Below are positions 1 through 10,194 of a stretch of 64,000 nt of DNA, piece after piece. The position numbers and the translations under genes are program-made. Position 1 is the first letter of the stretch, and each line of letters opens with the position of its first letter. The stretch spans positions 124,001 through 188,000 of the forward strand of contig NZ_BMTL01000009.1 in assembly GCF_014649655.1 (NCBI RefSeq). Direction: 5' to 3'. The notes below the pieces were generated by a model. That model saw only the letters and a program-made list of their open reading frames with translations, ran no database searches and had not been told where the DNA came from. This DNA is from Streptomyces humidus. GTDB lineage: Bacteria > Actinomycetota > Actinomycetes > Streptomycetales > Streptomycetaceae.

Positions 1-153
1 CAGAATGGGGCCGGAAGGACAGGGAAACCCCGGGAGTGATCACCAAACCCGGGCGCCCGATTGCGTGGAGCTCTTCAGTCGCGGGTTTCGATGATCGTGC
101 CCTCGCCGACCGGCTGCCGGGCCTCTTCCTGCTTCGGGGCGCGTTTCTCAGAC

Positions 154-704
154 TCAGTGAGTGTCGGGCTCCGGGTCCGGCAGGGGGAGTTCGTCGAGGT
201 CGAGGGGGAAGGTGCGGCCGTCGGCCAGGGGGATGGGGAGCCTGCCTGTGCCGTATGCGCGGGTGTGGGCGGTGCTGTAGCCGCTGGAGGTGGGCTCGGT
301 GTGCAGGACGACTTCCCGGGCGTAGGGATCCACGACGAGGTAGACGGGGATGCCGTACCGGCCGTACTTCGCGGTGCAGTCGTCGTAATCCTTGCGTGCC
401 GAGGGCGTGGAGACGACCTCCGAGATCAACAGGACGTCCTCGAAGCTGTAGCGCTTGCCCTCCTGCGCGCGTCCTCGCGCAGGATGGCCAGGTCGGGGGC
501 GGAGTTCTCGTCGGCAGGGAAGTCGATGTAGACGTCCGAGGTGACCTTCGCGTGACGGCCGAGGGCGAGAGAGTCGATCTGCATCGACCTGATCGTGCTG
601 GAGTGCTCTTCGCTCTGCGGGGTCATGATGATCTTTCCGTTTGCGCCGAAGAACACCACGTATCCCGCGGGGAACTCGGTGTGCGTGATCGCGTCGACAC
701 TCAT
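154..704 (-). pseudogene. Uma2-family (DUF820) nuclease-like gene, frameshifted
   Basis: The N-terminal half begins at an ATG at 704 behind a good GGAAGGAGC ribosome site and reads MSVDAITHTEFPAG, ending in LAILREDAR. The C-terminal half lies in another frame and reads EGKRYSFEDVLLISEV, then YGIPVYLVVDPYAREV. This is the order of a Uma2-type PD-(D/E)XK protein, including the usual PDLAIL, E-V-xS and YLVVDP segments. The frame changes near 465-475, so one base has been gained or lost and the listed protein would stop at about 426. It is either a recent pseudogene or a sequencing error. Uma2 proteins are abundant in Streptomyces and their biological role is not settled. Family assignment is fairly secure; the nuclease activity is inferred from the fold only. 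Confidence 0.6.
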
Positions 705-1050
705 GGACGGTGCTCCTTCCCGTGTGCCGTCATGATACGGCGGACAGAGCCGTCCCACGGGTGGACTTCCGTGGCGTGCGCGCACCACAGGGGGGAACCG
801 GTCCGCACGAGCGGACGCCGTGACGCGGGGCGTGAGCTGGGCCCGTAGGTGTTCGGACCCAACAGCTGGCGTTGGGTGACCTCCAGGGGCGGCGGGCACC
901 TTCCGGCTGGCCATGGGGTGGCCGGACGCCTTTGGACGTTGCGGAACGAGGTACCTGCGTCCGCTACGACGCATGTGGTTTGATCAGGCACAACGGCATC
1001 TGGCGGCATTAGTCGTCACCAGGGCCGGGCGGGCTGGATGAGCACCAGAT
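705..1050. other. Gene-free stretch upstream of the Uma2 relic
   Basis: No credible gene is visible. The segment holds the likely promoter of the Uma2-like gene and, at 916-1010, the first copy of a repeat that recurs at 1454 and 6967. Confidence 0.4.
916..1010 (+). repeat. ~100-bp dispersed repeat, copy A
   Basis: The repeat starts with GGACGCCTTTGGACG and ends with TGATCAGGCA followed by a CATC(T/A)(C/G)GGCGGCAT-like tail. Copies B and C have the same two anchors about 50-65 bp apart with a diverged middle. In copies B and C a tRNA-Thr 3' fragment follows; in copy A an IS701-like transposase remnant follows instead. Confidence 0.6.
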
Positions 1051-1059
1051 CGGCCGCTG

Positions 1060-1365
1060 TCCCGCCTGGGCCCGCTGGTCACCCTCGCGATGCCGGCCCA
1101 CGCCTTCCTCGCCGTCGCCCGCGCCGACGAACACGCACAGCGGCCCACGCCGGACGACGTGATCCCGCTGTCCTGCGACGAGATCTGCCGCCTGTTCATC
1201 GCGCTCGTCGTCCGGCCCGCCCGCGACACGGCCCACTCACTTGCCTGGTCCGACTGGGGCCGCCCACCAGGCACGATCACGCACCAGTTGCTACGGGAGG
1301 CGAACCGCATCCCTCACATCAAGATCACCAACTACGGCTGGAGTGGTCAGTGGTGGTGGCTTTGA
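1060..1365 (+). pseudogene. IS701-like transposase, 3' remnant
   Basis: The frame reads LGPLVTLAMPAHAFLAVARA, then IPLSCDEICRLFIALVV and HSLAWSDW. This is the typical end of IS701-type (DDE) transposases in Streptomyces, where a hydrophobic AHAFL helix precedes a segment of the form PL(T/S)xxEIxRL and a final WSxWRRRHQ. The catalytic N-terminal and central parts are absent, and after WSDW the sequence no longer matches the family, so both ends are lost. It sits directly after repeat copy A. It cannot encode a working transposase. Confidence 0.55.
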
Positions 1366-1453
1366 TGTCCAGTGGATGGGGGGCTTTGTCTGAGTCGGAC
1401 AACTCGGCGATTCGAGACCCGCTGCTTCGGGAGTACCCGATCCGGTGGCCGCT

Positions 1454-1550
1454 CGGTGGCCGGACGCCTTTGGACGGGGCAGCATGAAGTAGCAGAGGGC
1501 AACCTGCCGCAAGTTCTCTGATCAGGCACGACATCACTCGGCGGCATCAC
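1454..1550 (+). repeat. ~100-bp dispersed repeat, copy B
   Basis: Same anchors as copy A: GGACGCCTTTGGACG at the left, CTCTGATCAGGCA at the right. It is followed about 30 bp later by a tRNA-Thr 3' fragment, the same order as at 6967-7136, so the whole repeat plus tRNA-end block is duplicated. Confidence 0.65.
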
Positions 1551-1580
1551 GCAGTACCCGGCAGCCCGATCCCTCACGGT

Positions 1581-1623
1581 CTCGTAATGCGTAGGTCTCG
1601 GGTTCGAATCCCGATGGCGGCTC
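1581..1623 (+). repeat. tRNA-Thr(CGU) 3'-end remnant, att-like copy 1
   Basis: These 43 bases match the anticodon loop (CTCGTAA), 3' anticodon stem (TGCGT), T-arm (TCGGGTTCGAATCCCGA) and acceptor strand (GGCGGC) of a tRNA-Thr(CGU). The 5' half (which should begin GCCGCC) is not present, so this is not a tRNA gene. One base of the acceptor strand differs from the copy at 7094. A half-tRNA of this sort is what remains at the distal end of an element integrated at a tRNA gene. Confidence 0.7.
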
Positions 1624-1632
1624 CGAGGTGAA

Positions 1633-1668
1633 CCCCAGGTCAGTCCTCTGACCTGGGGTTTCTTGCTT
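1633..1668 (+). terminator. Rho-independent terminator after tRNA remnant
   Basis: An 11-bp perfect stem (CCCCAGGTCAG / CTGACCTGGGG) with a TCCT loop is followed by TTTCTTGCTTT. It probably came with the tRNA 3' end. A degraded version follows the second tRNA copy at about 7148-7190. Confidence 0.75.
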
Positions 1669-2352
1669 TGGGTGACCTTGGAATCTTGGCAAATCGGGCA
1701 CTGTCTGCCTGTGATCGTAATGCGTAGGCCAGAGGTTTGGTTTCTGTGAGGAGATCGACGATCGGGCCTTCTGACCTGGTCTTTTGCTTGCTCTGAAGGG
1801 ACCCATCACGCTTGCGTGATGGGTCCCGATGGACAACCGGTGGACAGCTGTGCGTGACACTCCATCAGGGGACTCTTGTTGCCCTGCGGCGATGGGTGAA
1901 ATCCACTGGTCTCCGATAGGACGATAGGCGTCGTCGGGACTGTCCGGTCCGGACAGATCTCACGTCCGGCTCGGGTCCTGGCGATGATGGGCCGTGACCA
2001 GGCAAGGGCATTGAAGGGGCGGCTGCGTCGGTCCATGCGCGAGCGTCGTCCTTTCAGAGCAGGATCAGCTCTTCGGATTCGGTGCCCCCAACGCCCTGGA
2101 TGCCAAGAGGCGCGGCCCTGTCGGCGCCGGGCAGTTGCCGCTCGAATCCCGACCGTTCGTGAAGTCCCCGACGATCACCATGGAGATGTCGAGAGCGAGG
2201 TATGGGGGTGACGGGCAGCGGAGTGTCCGTCACCTGGGCGCTCAGGTCTCAGGTGGAACTCGTAGAGGCCGTGCGCCATCGGCTCCGGCTGTGCGACCTC
2301 ATTGTCGAGGACGGCACGCAGTTCCTCTGCGGACTGGGGTGCGAGGCGGTAG
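1669..2352. other. Gene-free junction region with partial tRNA repeat and hairpin
   Basis: No intact gene is supported. At 1715-1728 a 14-base piece (TCGTAATGCGTAGG) repeats the tRNA-Thr segment again. A hairpin lies at 1798-1827. The right edge, at a TAG at 2350-2352, is where the Rhs reading frame begins abruptly. Confidence 0.4.
1798..1827. terminator. Strong hairpin, possible terminator
   Basis: Perfect inverted repeat GGGACCCATCACGC / GCGTGATGGGTCCC separated by two bases. There is no T-run on either side, so factor-independent termination is uncertain. Confidence 0.45.
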
Positions 2353-2481
2353 ACCCCGTGGACGCTGACCGACCGCTACGACTCGTTCCAGCGGCTGACC
2401 GCCGCCTGGACGGACACCGTCGGCATCACCGGCTCGGGCACCGCCCCGGTCGGCGCGGTCGGCGGCTGCGCCACGGCCTCC

Positions 2482-4875
2482 GTGCAGACGAGCGCGGCCC
2501 CGGTGAAGACGAAGACGGTCGGCGGCCCGGCGCCGTACTGGCAGACGTACACCTACGACCTGCTGGGCGACCGCACCGGCACGGTCGACCACGCCACCAC
2601 CGGCAACGCGCTGGCGGACACCACCCAGGCGACCTCCTACCCCGGCGTCGACGGTACGACCGCCGCCACCCGCCCCGACCAGGCGGGCGCGACCACGATC
2701 GCCAACCCGGGCACGGGCACGGTCACACAGACCCCGTCGTACACGGACGCGGCAACCGGCAAGAACGCTGGCAACACGGTCACCCGCGCGACAAGGACGA
2801 CGGGCCCCGTCACGACCGGCTTCACGCTCACCGGCGGCGGCAAGCTGTGCGTGGAGGAGACCGGCTCGGGCGCGAAGGTCGAGGTCAACACCTGCAGCGC
2901 CTCGTCGGCGGCCCAGAAGTGGACCATCGGCGCGGACGGCACGGTTCGCGCGGCGAGCCTCTGCCTGGACACGGCGAGCAACTCGACCACGTCCGGCGCC
3001 GGGGTCGTCGTCGACACCTGCTCGACCGACGCCACCCAGAAGTGGCGGGTGACGTCGACCGGCACCCTCGTCAACGCGGCCAAGAGCACCCTGTGCCTGA
3101 CCGACCCGAGCGCCAGCGCGACGAAGGGTACCCAGCTCACCGCCGCCACCTGCGGCGGCAAGGGCCAGATCTGGTCGACCGTCACGACGGGCGCGCTCCC
3201 GGCGGGCCAGACGCAGACGTTCACCTACGACGCGGAGGGCCGTACCGCGACGGTGTCGACGCCGTCGGGCACGACGACCCGCACAAGCTCCTATGTGTAC
3301 GACGCCGACGGTGACCTGCTGGAGCAGACCGCGTCGGTCGGCGGCACCGACAAGACGCGGGTCCTGTACCTCTTCGGCGGCGCGGAACAGCTGACGCTGG
3401 ACGTGACGGCGAAGACGTGCACGGCGCTGCGGTACTACACGGGGCCGGACGGGACGAGCGTCACCCGCTCCAGCTCCGGGGCGGTCACGTACCAGGTGGC
3501 CACATCCCAGGGCACGGCCACGACGGCCGTCGACGCCTCCACCCTGGCGGTCACCCGCCGCTTCTACGACCCTTACGGCAACCCGAGGGGCACGAAACCG
3601 TCGACGTGGGTGGCGGCGGACGAGAACCACGGCTTCCTGGGTCAACCGGCAGACTCGGTCACAGGCCTGGACCTGCTGGGAGCGCGCAACTACGACCCGA
3701 CCCTGGGCCGCTTCCTCACGCCCGACCCGATCTTCCAGGCGGGCGATCCCAACCAGATGGGCGGGTACACGTACGCCGCCGACAACCCGGCGAGCAGCTC
3801 CGACCCGACGGGATACGACGACTGGTACAACGACCCGTCGATGAACAAGTGCGTCATCGACTGCGGTCCGACGCCTTCCCCGTCACCCGCGCCTGCGCCC
3901 ACCAGCACCTCCAGCGGCGGCACTGGCAGCTCCACTGCGCAGCCGTCTCCCGGGGTCACCCCTCCGGCGACGCCGCCCGACCCGAACGCCGCCCCCGACC
4001 TCCTCTACAGCAGCTTCGAGGACATCGGTCTGGCGATCCGCTCCCTGTCCGTCTGCGAGTTCTGGCTCACGGGAAGCGGACCGGACCACGACCAGGCCTG
4101 CCAGGTGGCCGGCGGCGTCGTCTCCGGCGGAGGCATGGAAGGCAGCGGCATCGGAGCTCTCGAGCGCGGTGCCGCGGGCGAGGGGGAGAGCGCGCTCGTC
4201 AACACGGCCAGGGGCGGAGCCGACGCCGACGCGGCGGCCGCGGCCGGAGCGGCCGCGAAGGGCGTCAACGAAGCGGCCGCCGACACCGCGGACCTCGCCG
4301 CCATCAAGCGCGCGAACGCCCAGGCGCGGGCGGAGCAGGCGGAGGCCGCCTCGGCCGCGCCGAGCAGCCCTGCCACGGGAGCACCCGCTACCCGGCCTGC
4401 CCGGGTTACGCCGCGCGGGGCCGGAAGCGCCAAGCGACCGCCCGCCGTCAAGCACATTCCCGCAGCGGACGGCTGGACACCTGAGGGGCAGCTTGAGGCG
4501 GCCGGAAACATGGTGCCCGACTTCGCCGTCAAGCATGCGAAAGGCAACCAGCCGATGAACCGGGCGTACGTTGGCGGCTACCACACGGAGACCGGGGATA
4601 TCGCGCTGGCCTCGTCCGGAGGCGGCGGTGCCCCCGGCGGTATCGGCCCGACGTGTGGCTTCTGCGCCGAAGGTAATGTGGTGCGGGCTCTCGGTGGCGA
4701 TCCGGGACTGGTGCGGTTCACACACGCGTACGAGGTGGTGGTTAACGATGGCGCCTTCTCAGCCAGAGTGAAGCCCGTGTGCAAGAGGTGCCAGAGCGAT
4801 TTCCCCACCCGCGATTACTTCGTGTCGGGTATCACACATGAACCCGGCGGCGACTGGGACGAGTTGCACGGATGA
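2482..4875 (+). CDS. 5'-truncated Rhs-repeat protein with ricin-type lectin insert and deaminase-like C-terminal toxin
   Basis: A polymorphic-toxin gene that has lost its 5' end: the frame already reads Rhs-like TDRYDSFQRLTAAWTD directly after a TAG at 2350, so the GTG at 2482 is only the first usable start. Residues about 113-240 form a ricin-B-like trefoil (repeated QKW motifs). Residues about 386-450 hold the Rhs core: GARNYDPTLGRFLTPDP and then DPTGYDDW. After a Pro/Ala-rich linker, residues about 690-797 contain C728-A-E730 and C767-K-R-C770, the zinc and proton-shuttle pattern of the cytidine-deaminase superfamily, nearest by eye to YwqJ-type bacterial toxin deaminases. The downstream gene overlaps its stop (ATGA), as expected for an immunity gene. 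No signal peptide or secretion head remains. It may be a silent cassette awaiting recombination. The deaminase call rests on motifs; its substrate is unknown. Confidence 0.75.
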   Translation: MQTSAAPVKTKTVGGPAPYWQTYTYDLLGDRTGTVDHATTGNALADTTQATSYPGVDGTTAATRPDQAGATTIANPGTGTVTQTPSYTDAATGKNAGNTVTRATRTTGPVTTGFTLTGGGKLCVEETGSGAKVEVNTCSASSAAQKWTIGADGTVRAASLCLDTASNSTTSGAGVVVDTCSTDATQKWRVTSTGTLVNAAKSTLCLTDPSASATKGTQLTAATCGGKGQIWSTVTTGALPAGQTQTFTYDAEGRTATVSTPSGTTTRTSSYVYDADGDLLEQTASVGGTDKTRVLYLFGGAEQLTLDVTAKTCTALRYYTGPDGTSVTRSSSGAVTYQVATSQGTATTAVDASTLAVTRRFYDPYGNPRGTKPSTWVAADENHGFLGQPADSVTGLDLLGARNYDPTLGRFLTPDPIFQAGDPNQMGGYTYAADNPASSSDPTGYDDWYNDPSMNKCVIDCGPTPSPSPAPAPTSTSSGGTGSSTAQPSPGVTPPATPPDPNAAPDLLYSSFEDIGLAIRSLSVCEFWLTGSGPDHDQACQVAGGVVSGGGMEGSGIGALERGAAGEGESALVNTARGGADADAAAAAGAAAKGVNEAAADTADLAAIKRANAQARAEQAEAASAAPSSPATGAPATRPARVTPRGAGSAKRPPAVKHIPAADGWTPEGQLEAAGNMVPDFAVKHAKGNQPMNRAYVGGYHTETGDIALASSGGGGAPGGIGPTCGFCAEGNVVRALGGDPGLVRFTHAYEVVVNDGAFSARVKPVCKRCQSDFPTRDYFVSGITHEPGGDWDELHG

Positions 4876-5384
4876 CGATCGAAGTGGAAGCGCGCATGCG
4901 ATTGATCGATGTGGAGATCGACCGGTACGACTGGTCGACGTTCGAGTGTGGATGCGGGAAAACGGCCGCGCACCTCGCCGATGACCTGAGACTGCTCGCT
5001 GAGGCACAGTCCCGGGAGGGGGCACGTGCTCTCCGCATCGACGACCACGCGCTGATCCAGTCGTTCCCGCAGGAGCCGGCGGTGCCCGTCGCCGCCGTCC
5101 TGATGGCAGCACTGTCAGGTGACCTGGCTGTCGGCGCGCGGGTCGTGTGTCTGGATCTGCTCCTCCGGCTCGTCGATACCGACGACGAGGACTCGGCGGA
5201 GACGTGCCAGTCCATCGCACGGCAGGGGCTCTGGGGGCTGTATCGGGACCTGTGGTCCAACACCCACCCCGACCTGGTGATCTACGCCTACCTCGTCCTC
5301 AGAGTGATCGAGACTGACGAGGAACGGCTGCGCACCTACCGGGATTCGGGCCGGATCCAACTGCCCGACCATCTGGCCGACTGA
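4872..5384 (+). CDS. Putative immunity protein to the Rhs deaminase-like toxin
   Basis: A 170-residue protein of unknown family whose start overlaps the toxin stop codon by an ATGA quartet. A second in-frame ATG at 4896 gives MRLIDVEIDRYDWSTFECGC, which lines up with the first residues of the paralogue at 5990, so 4896 may be the real start. The protein is predicted helical, with an early CGC motif and the segment SIARQGLWGLYRDLW. The immunity role is inferred from position and from the run of degraded copies behind it, a pattern known in polymorphic-toxin loci. It has no signal peptide or membrane segment, which fits a cytoplasmic toxin target. Confidence 0.6.
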   Translation: MTIEVEARMRLIDVEIDRYDWSTFECGCGKTAAHLADDLRLLAEAQSREGARALRIDDHALIQSFPQEPAVPVAAVLMAALSGDLAVGARVVCLDLLLRLVDTDDEDSAETCQSIARQGLWGLYRDLWSNTHPDLVIYAYLVLRVIETDEERLRTYRDSGRIQLPDHLAD

Positions 5385-5388
5385 AACT

Positions 5389-5694
5389 TTGAACACGTCG
5401 ATGGGTCTCGCTCGAACGGATGTGGCCAGGCACAACCGGGACGCGACCCCGTGCGGCCGCGGTCACTCCGCTCAGCATCTGGTCGGCACTGATGACGACG
5501 AATCATCTGAGATGTGCCAGCAGATCGCGCGGCAGGGGCTCTGGGTGCTGTACCGAGACCTGTGGTTCGGCGCCTCGCGCGGCATTGTCGGCTACGCCTA
5601 CAAGATCCTGCAGGTGATCGAGACCGATGAGGATCGACTCCGCGCCTACCGGAACTCGGGGCAGCTCAACCTGCCCGACGACCTCGTCGGCTGA
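5389..5694 (+). pseudogene. Internally deleted immunity paralogue, copy 2
   Basis: The segment IARQGLWVLYRDLWFG and the tail ending in LNLPDDLVG closely match the C-terminal half of the gene at 4872. Before it lies only RTDVARHNRDATPCG and a short stretch resembling the N-terminus. About 70-75 codons of the middle are missing, joined in frame, so a 101-residue product is still possible from 5389. It follows the first copy by four bases, with no clear ribosome site. Confidence 0.5.
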
Positions 5695-5716
5695 TCGGAC
5701 GGTGCACCGCCGGTCG

Positions 5717-5978
5717 ATGCCGGTGACTCTCGTGCGTGCTGAGTTGAAGCGGCATGACTGGGACGCGATCCCGTGCGGCTGCGGTCACCCCGCGCGGCAA
5801 CCGGTCGGCACCTTGGAGATCATCCTCGCCGGCGGCGCCTCCGGCGCCGTGCGAAGCCCGGCTCGTCCATAGGGTGTACCTCGGTGCCCGCAGCACTGCA
5901 GCCAAGGCGTGCGCCGATGACGTGCTGGACATCGTGGAGTGGGAACCGGCGAGGCTCGAGCATTACCGGTCCCGGTGA
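5717..5978 (+). pseudogene. Immunity paralogue remnant, copy 3
   Basis: From an ATG at 5717 the frame reads LKRHDWDAIPCGCGHPA, matching the RYDWSxxECGC start of the family. It stops at 5872. The end of the family (…IVEWEPARLEHYRS) appears in another frame up to 5978. Both the middle and the frame have been lost. Confidence 0.4.
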
Positions 5979-5989
5979 AAGGGTGGGAT

Positions 5990-6476
5990 ATGCGGCTGGT
6001 TGATGTGGAGGCAGGCCGCTACGACTGGTCGGCGTACGAGTGCGGGTGCACGAATTCGGCCGCGCACCTGGCGGACGACTTGCGGCGACTGGTCGAGGCG
6101 CAGTCGGTCGAGGAGGCGCGGGCGCTTCACATCGAGAACCACGCCCTGATCCAGTCGATCCCTCAGGAGCCGGTGCCCGTAGCCTCTGTGCTCATGGCGG
6201 CGCTTGCGGGCGACCTCTCCCCAGGCGTGAGGTTCGTGTGCCTGGATCTGCTCTGCGGGTTGGTGTTCAACGACGGTGATGACTCGTCGAAGGCATGCCA
6301 GGAGATCGCGCGGCAGGGGCTCTGGCTGCTGTACCGGGATCTGTGGTCAGGCGCCTTGCCAGGCATTGTCGGATGCGCCTACTACGTCCTGCGGGTGAAT
6401 CGAGGATGACGGGGACCGGCTCAGCGCTTACCGAAATGCAGGGCAGCTGGATCTGCCCGATTACCTCGCTGACTGA
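5990..6476 (+). pseudogene. Near-full-length immunity paralogue, frameshifted, copy 4
   Basis: Starting at ATG 5990 after a GGGTGGG-type ribosome site, the protein MRLVDVEAGRYDWSAYECGC runs parallel to the gene at 4872 for about 135 residues. Near 6398 an extra A (GTGAATCGAG instead of GTGATCGAG) shifts the frame, so the listed reading ends at 6409 in VNRG. In the +1 frame the expected ending, RLSAYRNAGQLDLPDYLAD, continues to a TGA at 6476. A single base therefore separates this copy from an intact gene. Confidence 0.65.
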
Positions 6477-6966
6477 CCGGCCGCCTTGTACGACAGGGAA
6501 AACGGGACGAGAACTGACGGGCGGAGCGCGGGAAATGTCCGACGTGCATGCGGATCGGGCGGGCGCAGAGATCGAGAAGCTGATCGATTGGCTCTCAGGG
6601 AGCAGCGGACCGAGCTGAACCGGTTCGGGCCCGACGGCAACCAAGCCCGGGGCGGCATACGCCGCTCCCAGCGTGTGGGGCTCCGCCGGGTCTCGTCGAT
6701 ACAGAGCACCTCCCATGGCGGGCAGCAGCTGGCGGGGCAACTCCACGGCGCAGGCCCGGTAGGCACCACAGACCAGGAAACACTGAGACCCCGGGCACCC
6801 GCGATGCGGTATTGCTGGGAACGGTCAACAGCGGGACCGCCCGGTGAATTATTTTGTAGGGTCTCCATAGTGACGCCCACTCGTCTCTTCGTTCGGCCTG
6901 CAGTATCGCGACACCCCGGGGGCTGTCGCGGCTGGCAGGTTGACGATCACCTCGTCGGTGGACAGC

Positions 6967-7070
6967 CGGTGGACAGACGCCTTTGGACGGTTCATGACGG
7001 GGTGGCACGGGTCAACCTGTTGCAGGTGCTCTGATCAGGCAGAACATCACCAGGCAGCACGACGAAGCAT
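6967..7070 (+). repeat. ~100-bp dispersed repeat, copy C
   Basis: Starts GACGCCTTTGGACGG and carries CTCTGATCAGGCA at its right part, as in copies A and B. It is followed by the tRNA-Thr fragment at 7094, repeating the order seen at 1454-1623. Confidence 0.6.
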
Positions 7071-7093
7071 CACGTAACACGAACGCTCATGGT

Positions 7094-7136
7094 CTCGTAA
7101 TGCGTAGGTCTCGGGTTCGAATCCCGAAGGCGGCTC
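7094..7136 (+). repeat. tRNA-Thr(CGU) 3'-end remnant, att-like copy 2
   Basis: Same 43 bases as at 1581, here with AAGGCGGC as expected for pairing with a GCCGCCTT 5' acceptor strand. No 5' half is present. With the copy at 1581 it brackets about 5.5 kb that contains the Rhs toxin and the immunity array. Confidence 0.7.
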
Positions 7137-7304
7137 TGCCGAAGCCTCAGGACTCACTCGCCGTGACCTGGGGCTTTTGCTTTTGCCGGATGCGGCGACG
7201 GCGCTGAGCGCGGGCCGCGCGGCTGTCCGTGGTCTCCATTCTGGTCTCAGCGGACCGTTCCGGGGCGGGCGCCGGCTGAGATTCCGGGGCGGGCGCCGGG
7301 CAGG

Positions 7305-7383
7305 TCCACACCGGCCGCTTTCCGTCCCGGGCCCGTGGGGTCGGTCACGGCAGGGGCGACGGCCGGGACGTAGGGCTCCGGTG
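7305..7383 (-). pseudogene. Fragment of a second FAD-oxidoreductase gene
   Basis: About 79 bases match, with few differences, the segment 10566-10647 inside the FAD oxidoreductase gene. On the minus strand the fragment reads EPYVPAVAPAVTDPTGPG where the intact gene reads EPFVLVVDPAVTDPTRARG. Nothing else of a second gene is visible, so this is a relic of a duplicated and deleted copy. Confidence 0.5.
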
Positions 7384-7566
7384 AGTTGAACTGCGCAGCC
7401 GGACGCCACGTATCAGTCTCGGTGGGTGGCATCGTGGCGCCCGGTGTACCAGCAGGGATCGGGTCGGCGGGCAGGTGCCGGTCGTGGTGTGCATCGTGTG
7501 GCGGCCGTCGAGGTGTCGGCGGCGTGCTGTGGAAGCGGTGTCCAGGAAGAGGGCTGAACGATTTCA

Positions 7567-9396
<1,830 letters not shown>

Positions 9397-9756
9397 CGCC
9401 CTGGGCATGACCGACGGTCACGCGGCGCCGACGCCGGGGGCCGTGCGCTGCTCGGGCCGCTGAAGGAAGTGTCGTTCACCTCCCTCAGCGCGCCCACGAT
9501 CCTGACGGTGGCGGACGGCCGTGAGTCGGCGGCCTTGGGGCGGACGCCTTCGAGCTTGGTGAGTTGGTCCTCGGTCAGGAAGGCAAGGACGTCGGTGGCC
9601 CCGTCAGGGCGTGCGGTCCTGCTGCCCGGAGGCCGGCGCCGCGCTTGCCGTCGGCTGTCTTCCTGGTGGCCTTGTGAGGGGTCCGGCCCGACTGTGGACA
9701 GCTGCTGCAAGGGCACCGTCGGTGCGAGCCGGATCTCCGGCTCGGACCGGTACGTG

Positions 9757-10044
9757 TCACGACCGCGGAGCGGACTCGGTCTCTGCGTCGGGGCGTCGTG
9801 AGGAGCCGCGTCGGCGGGCCATCAGGGTGGTGCCGGTGATCACCAGACCGACCGCCACGACCTTCGCGGCCTGGTAGATCAGCGAAGGGCCGGTGCTCGT
9901 CCGGCCCAGGAAACCCCACAGCAGCAGACCGATTCCGGAGAGCGTCAGGAGGAACCCGCCGACCGGGCCCAAGCCCCCCCAGCTCCAAGGAGTCTCCGCC
10001 AACTCCTGCTCGTTGCCAGGGTGTTCACGCTCATCAGCCGTCAT
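9757..10044 (-). CDS. Small two-helix membrane protein, unknown function
   Basis: A 95-residue protein starting at ATG 10044 (MTADEREHPGNEQE). It has a short acidic N-terminus, two hydrophobic segments (LGPVGGFLLTLSGIGLLLWG and IYQAAKVVAVGLVITGTTLM) and a basic tail with RRRGSS. The longer upstream frame to 10173 is rejected because the added residues are low-complexity and lie in the neighbouring intergenic region. No family is recognised. It is convergent with nothing and lies downstream of the oxidoreductase on the same strand, about 150 bp away. Confidence 0.55.
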   Translation of the reverse strand: MTADEREHPGNEQELAETPWSWGGLGPVGGFLLTLSGIGLLLWGFLGRTSTGPSLIYQAAKVVAVGLVITGTTLMARRRGSSRRPDAETESAPRS

Positions 10045-10194
10045 GGCTCGCACATTAACGCATTCACGGTCCGTGGTCGTGCCGGGCCCGGGCCCGGGGA
10101 AGTGAGCGACATGCCCAGGTCGCACAGGTTGTGTACGAGGGACCTCTGCGGTCTGTCGTGCCCGCCGCCCCATGGACGGGGGCGGGCGCTCCGG

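Larger units (their letters stand above)
6477..7300. other. Gene-free stretch with repeat copy C and tRNA remnant
   Basis: No gene with plausible composition is seen. The stretch contains the third ~100-bp repeat, the second tRNA-Thr 3' fragment and a weak terminator-like hairpin ending in TTTTGCTTTTG. Confidence 0.4.

Noticed and set aside
1581..1653. Complete tRNA gene
   Set aside because: Only the 3' half is present at 1581, 7094 and 15146; no 5' acceptor or D-arm was found upstream of any copy.
1534..1860. Minus-strand frame with GFEPETYALR, also at 7047-7409
   Set aside because: This peptide is the reverse strand of a tRNA 3' end, a well-known false gene.
2299..3645. 448-codon minus-strand frame opposite the Rhs gene
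   Set aside because: Arg/Val/Gly-rich shadow; the Rhs core motifs are on the plus strand. A short part near 2230-2340 (GVYRLAPQSAEELRAVL) does look protein-like and may be a fragment of another gene at the junction, but is too short to name.
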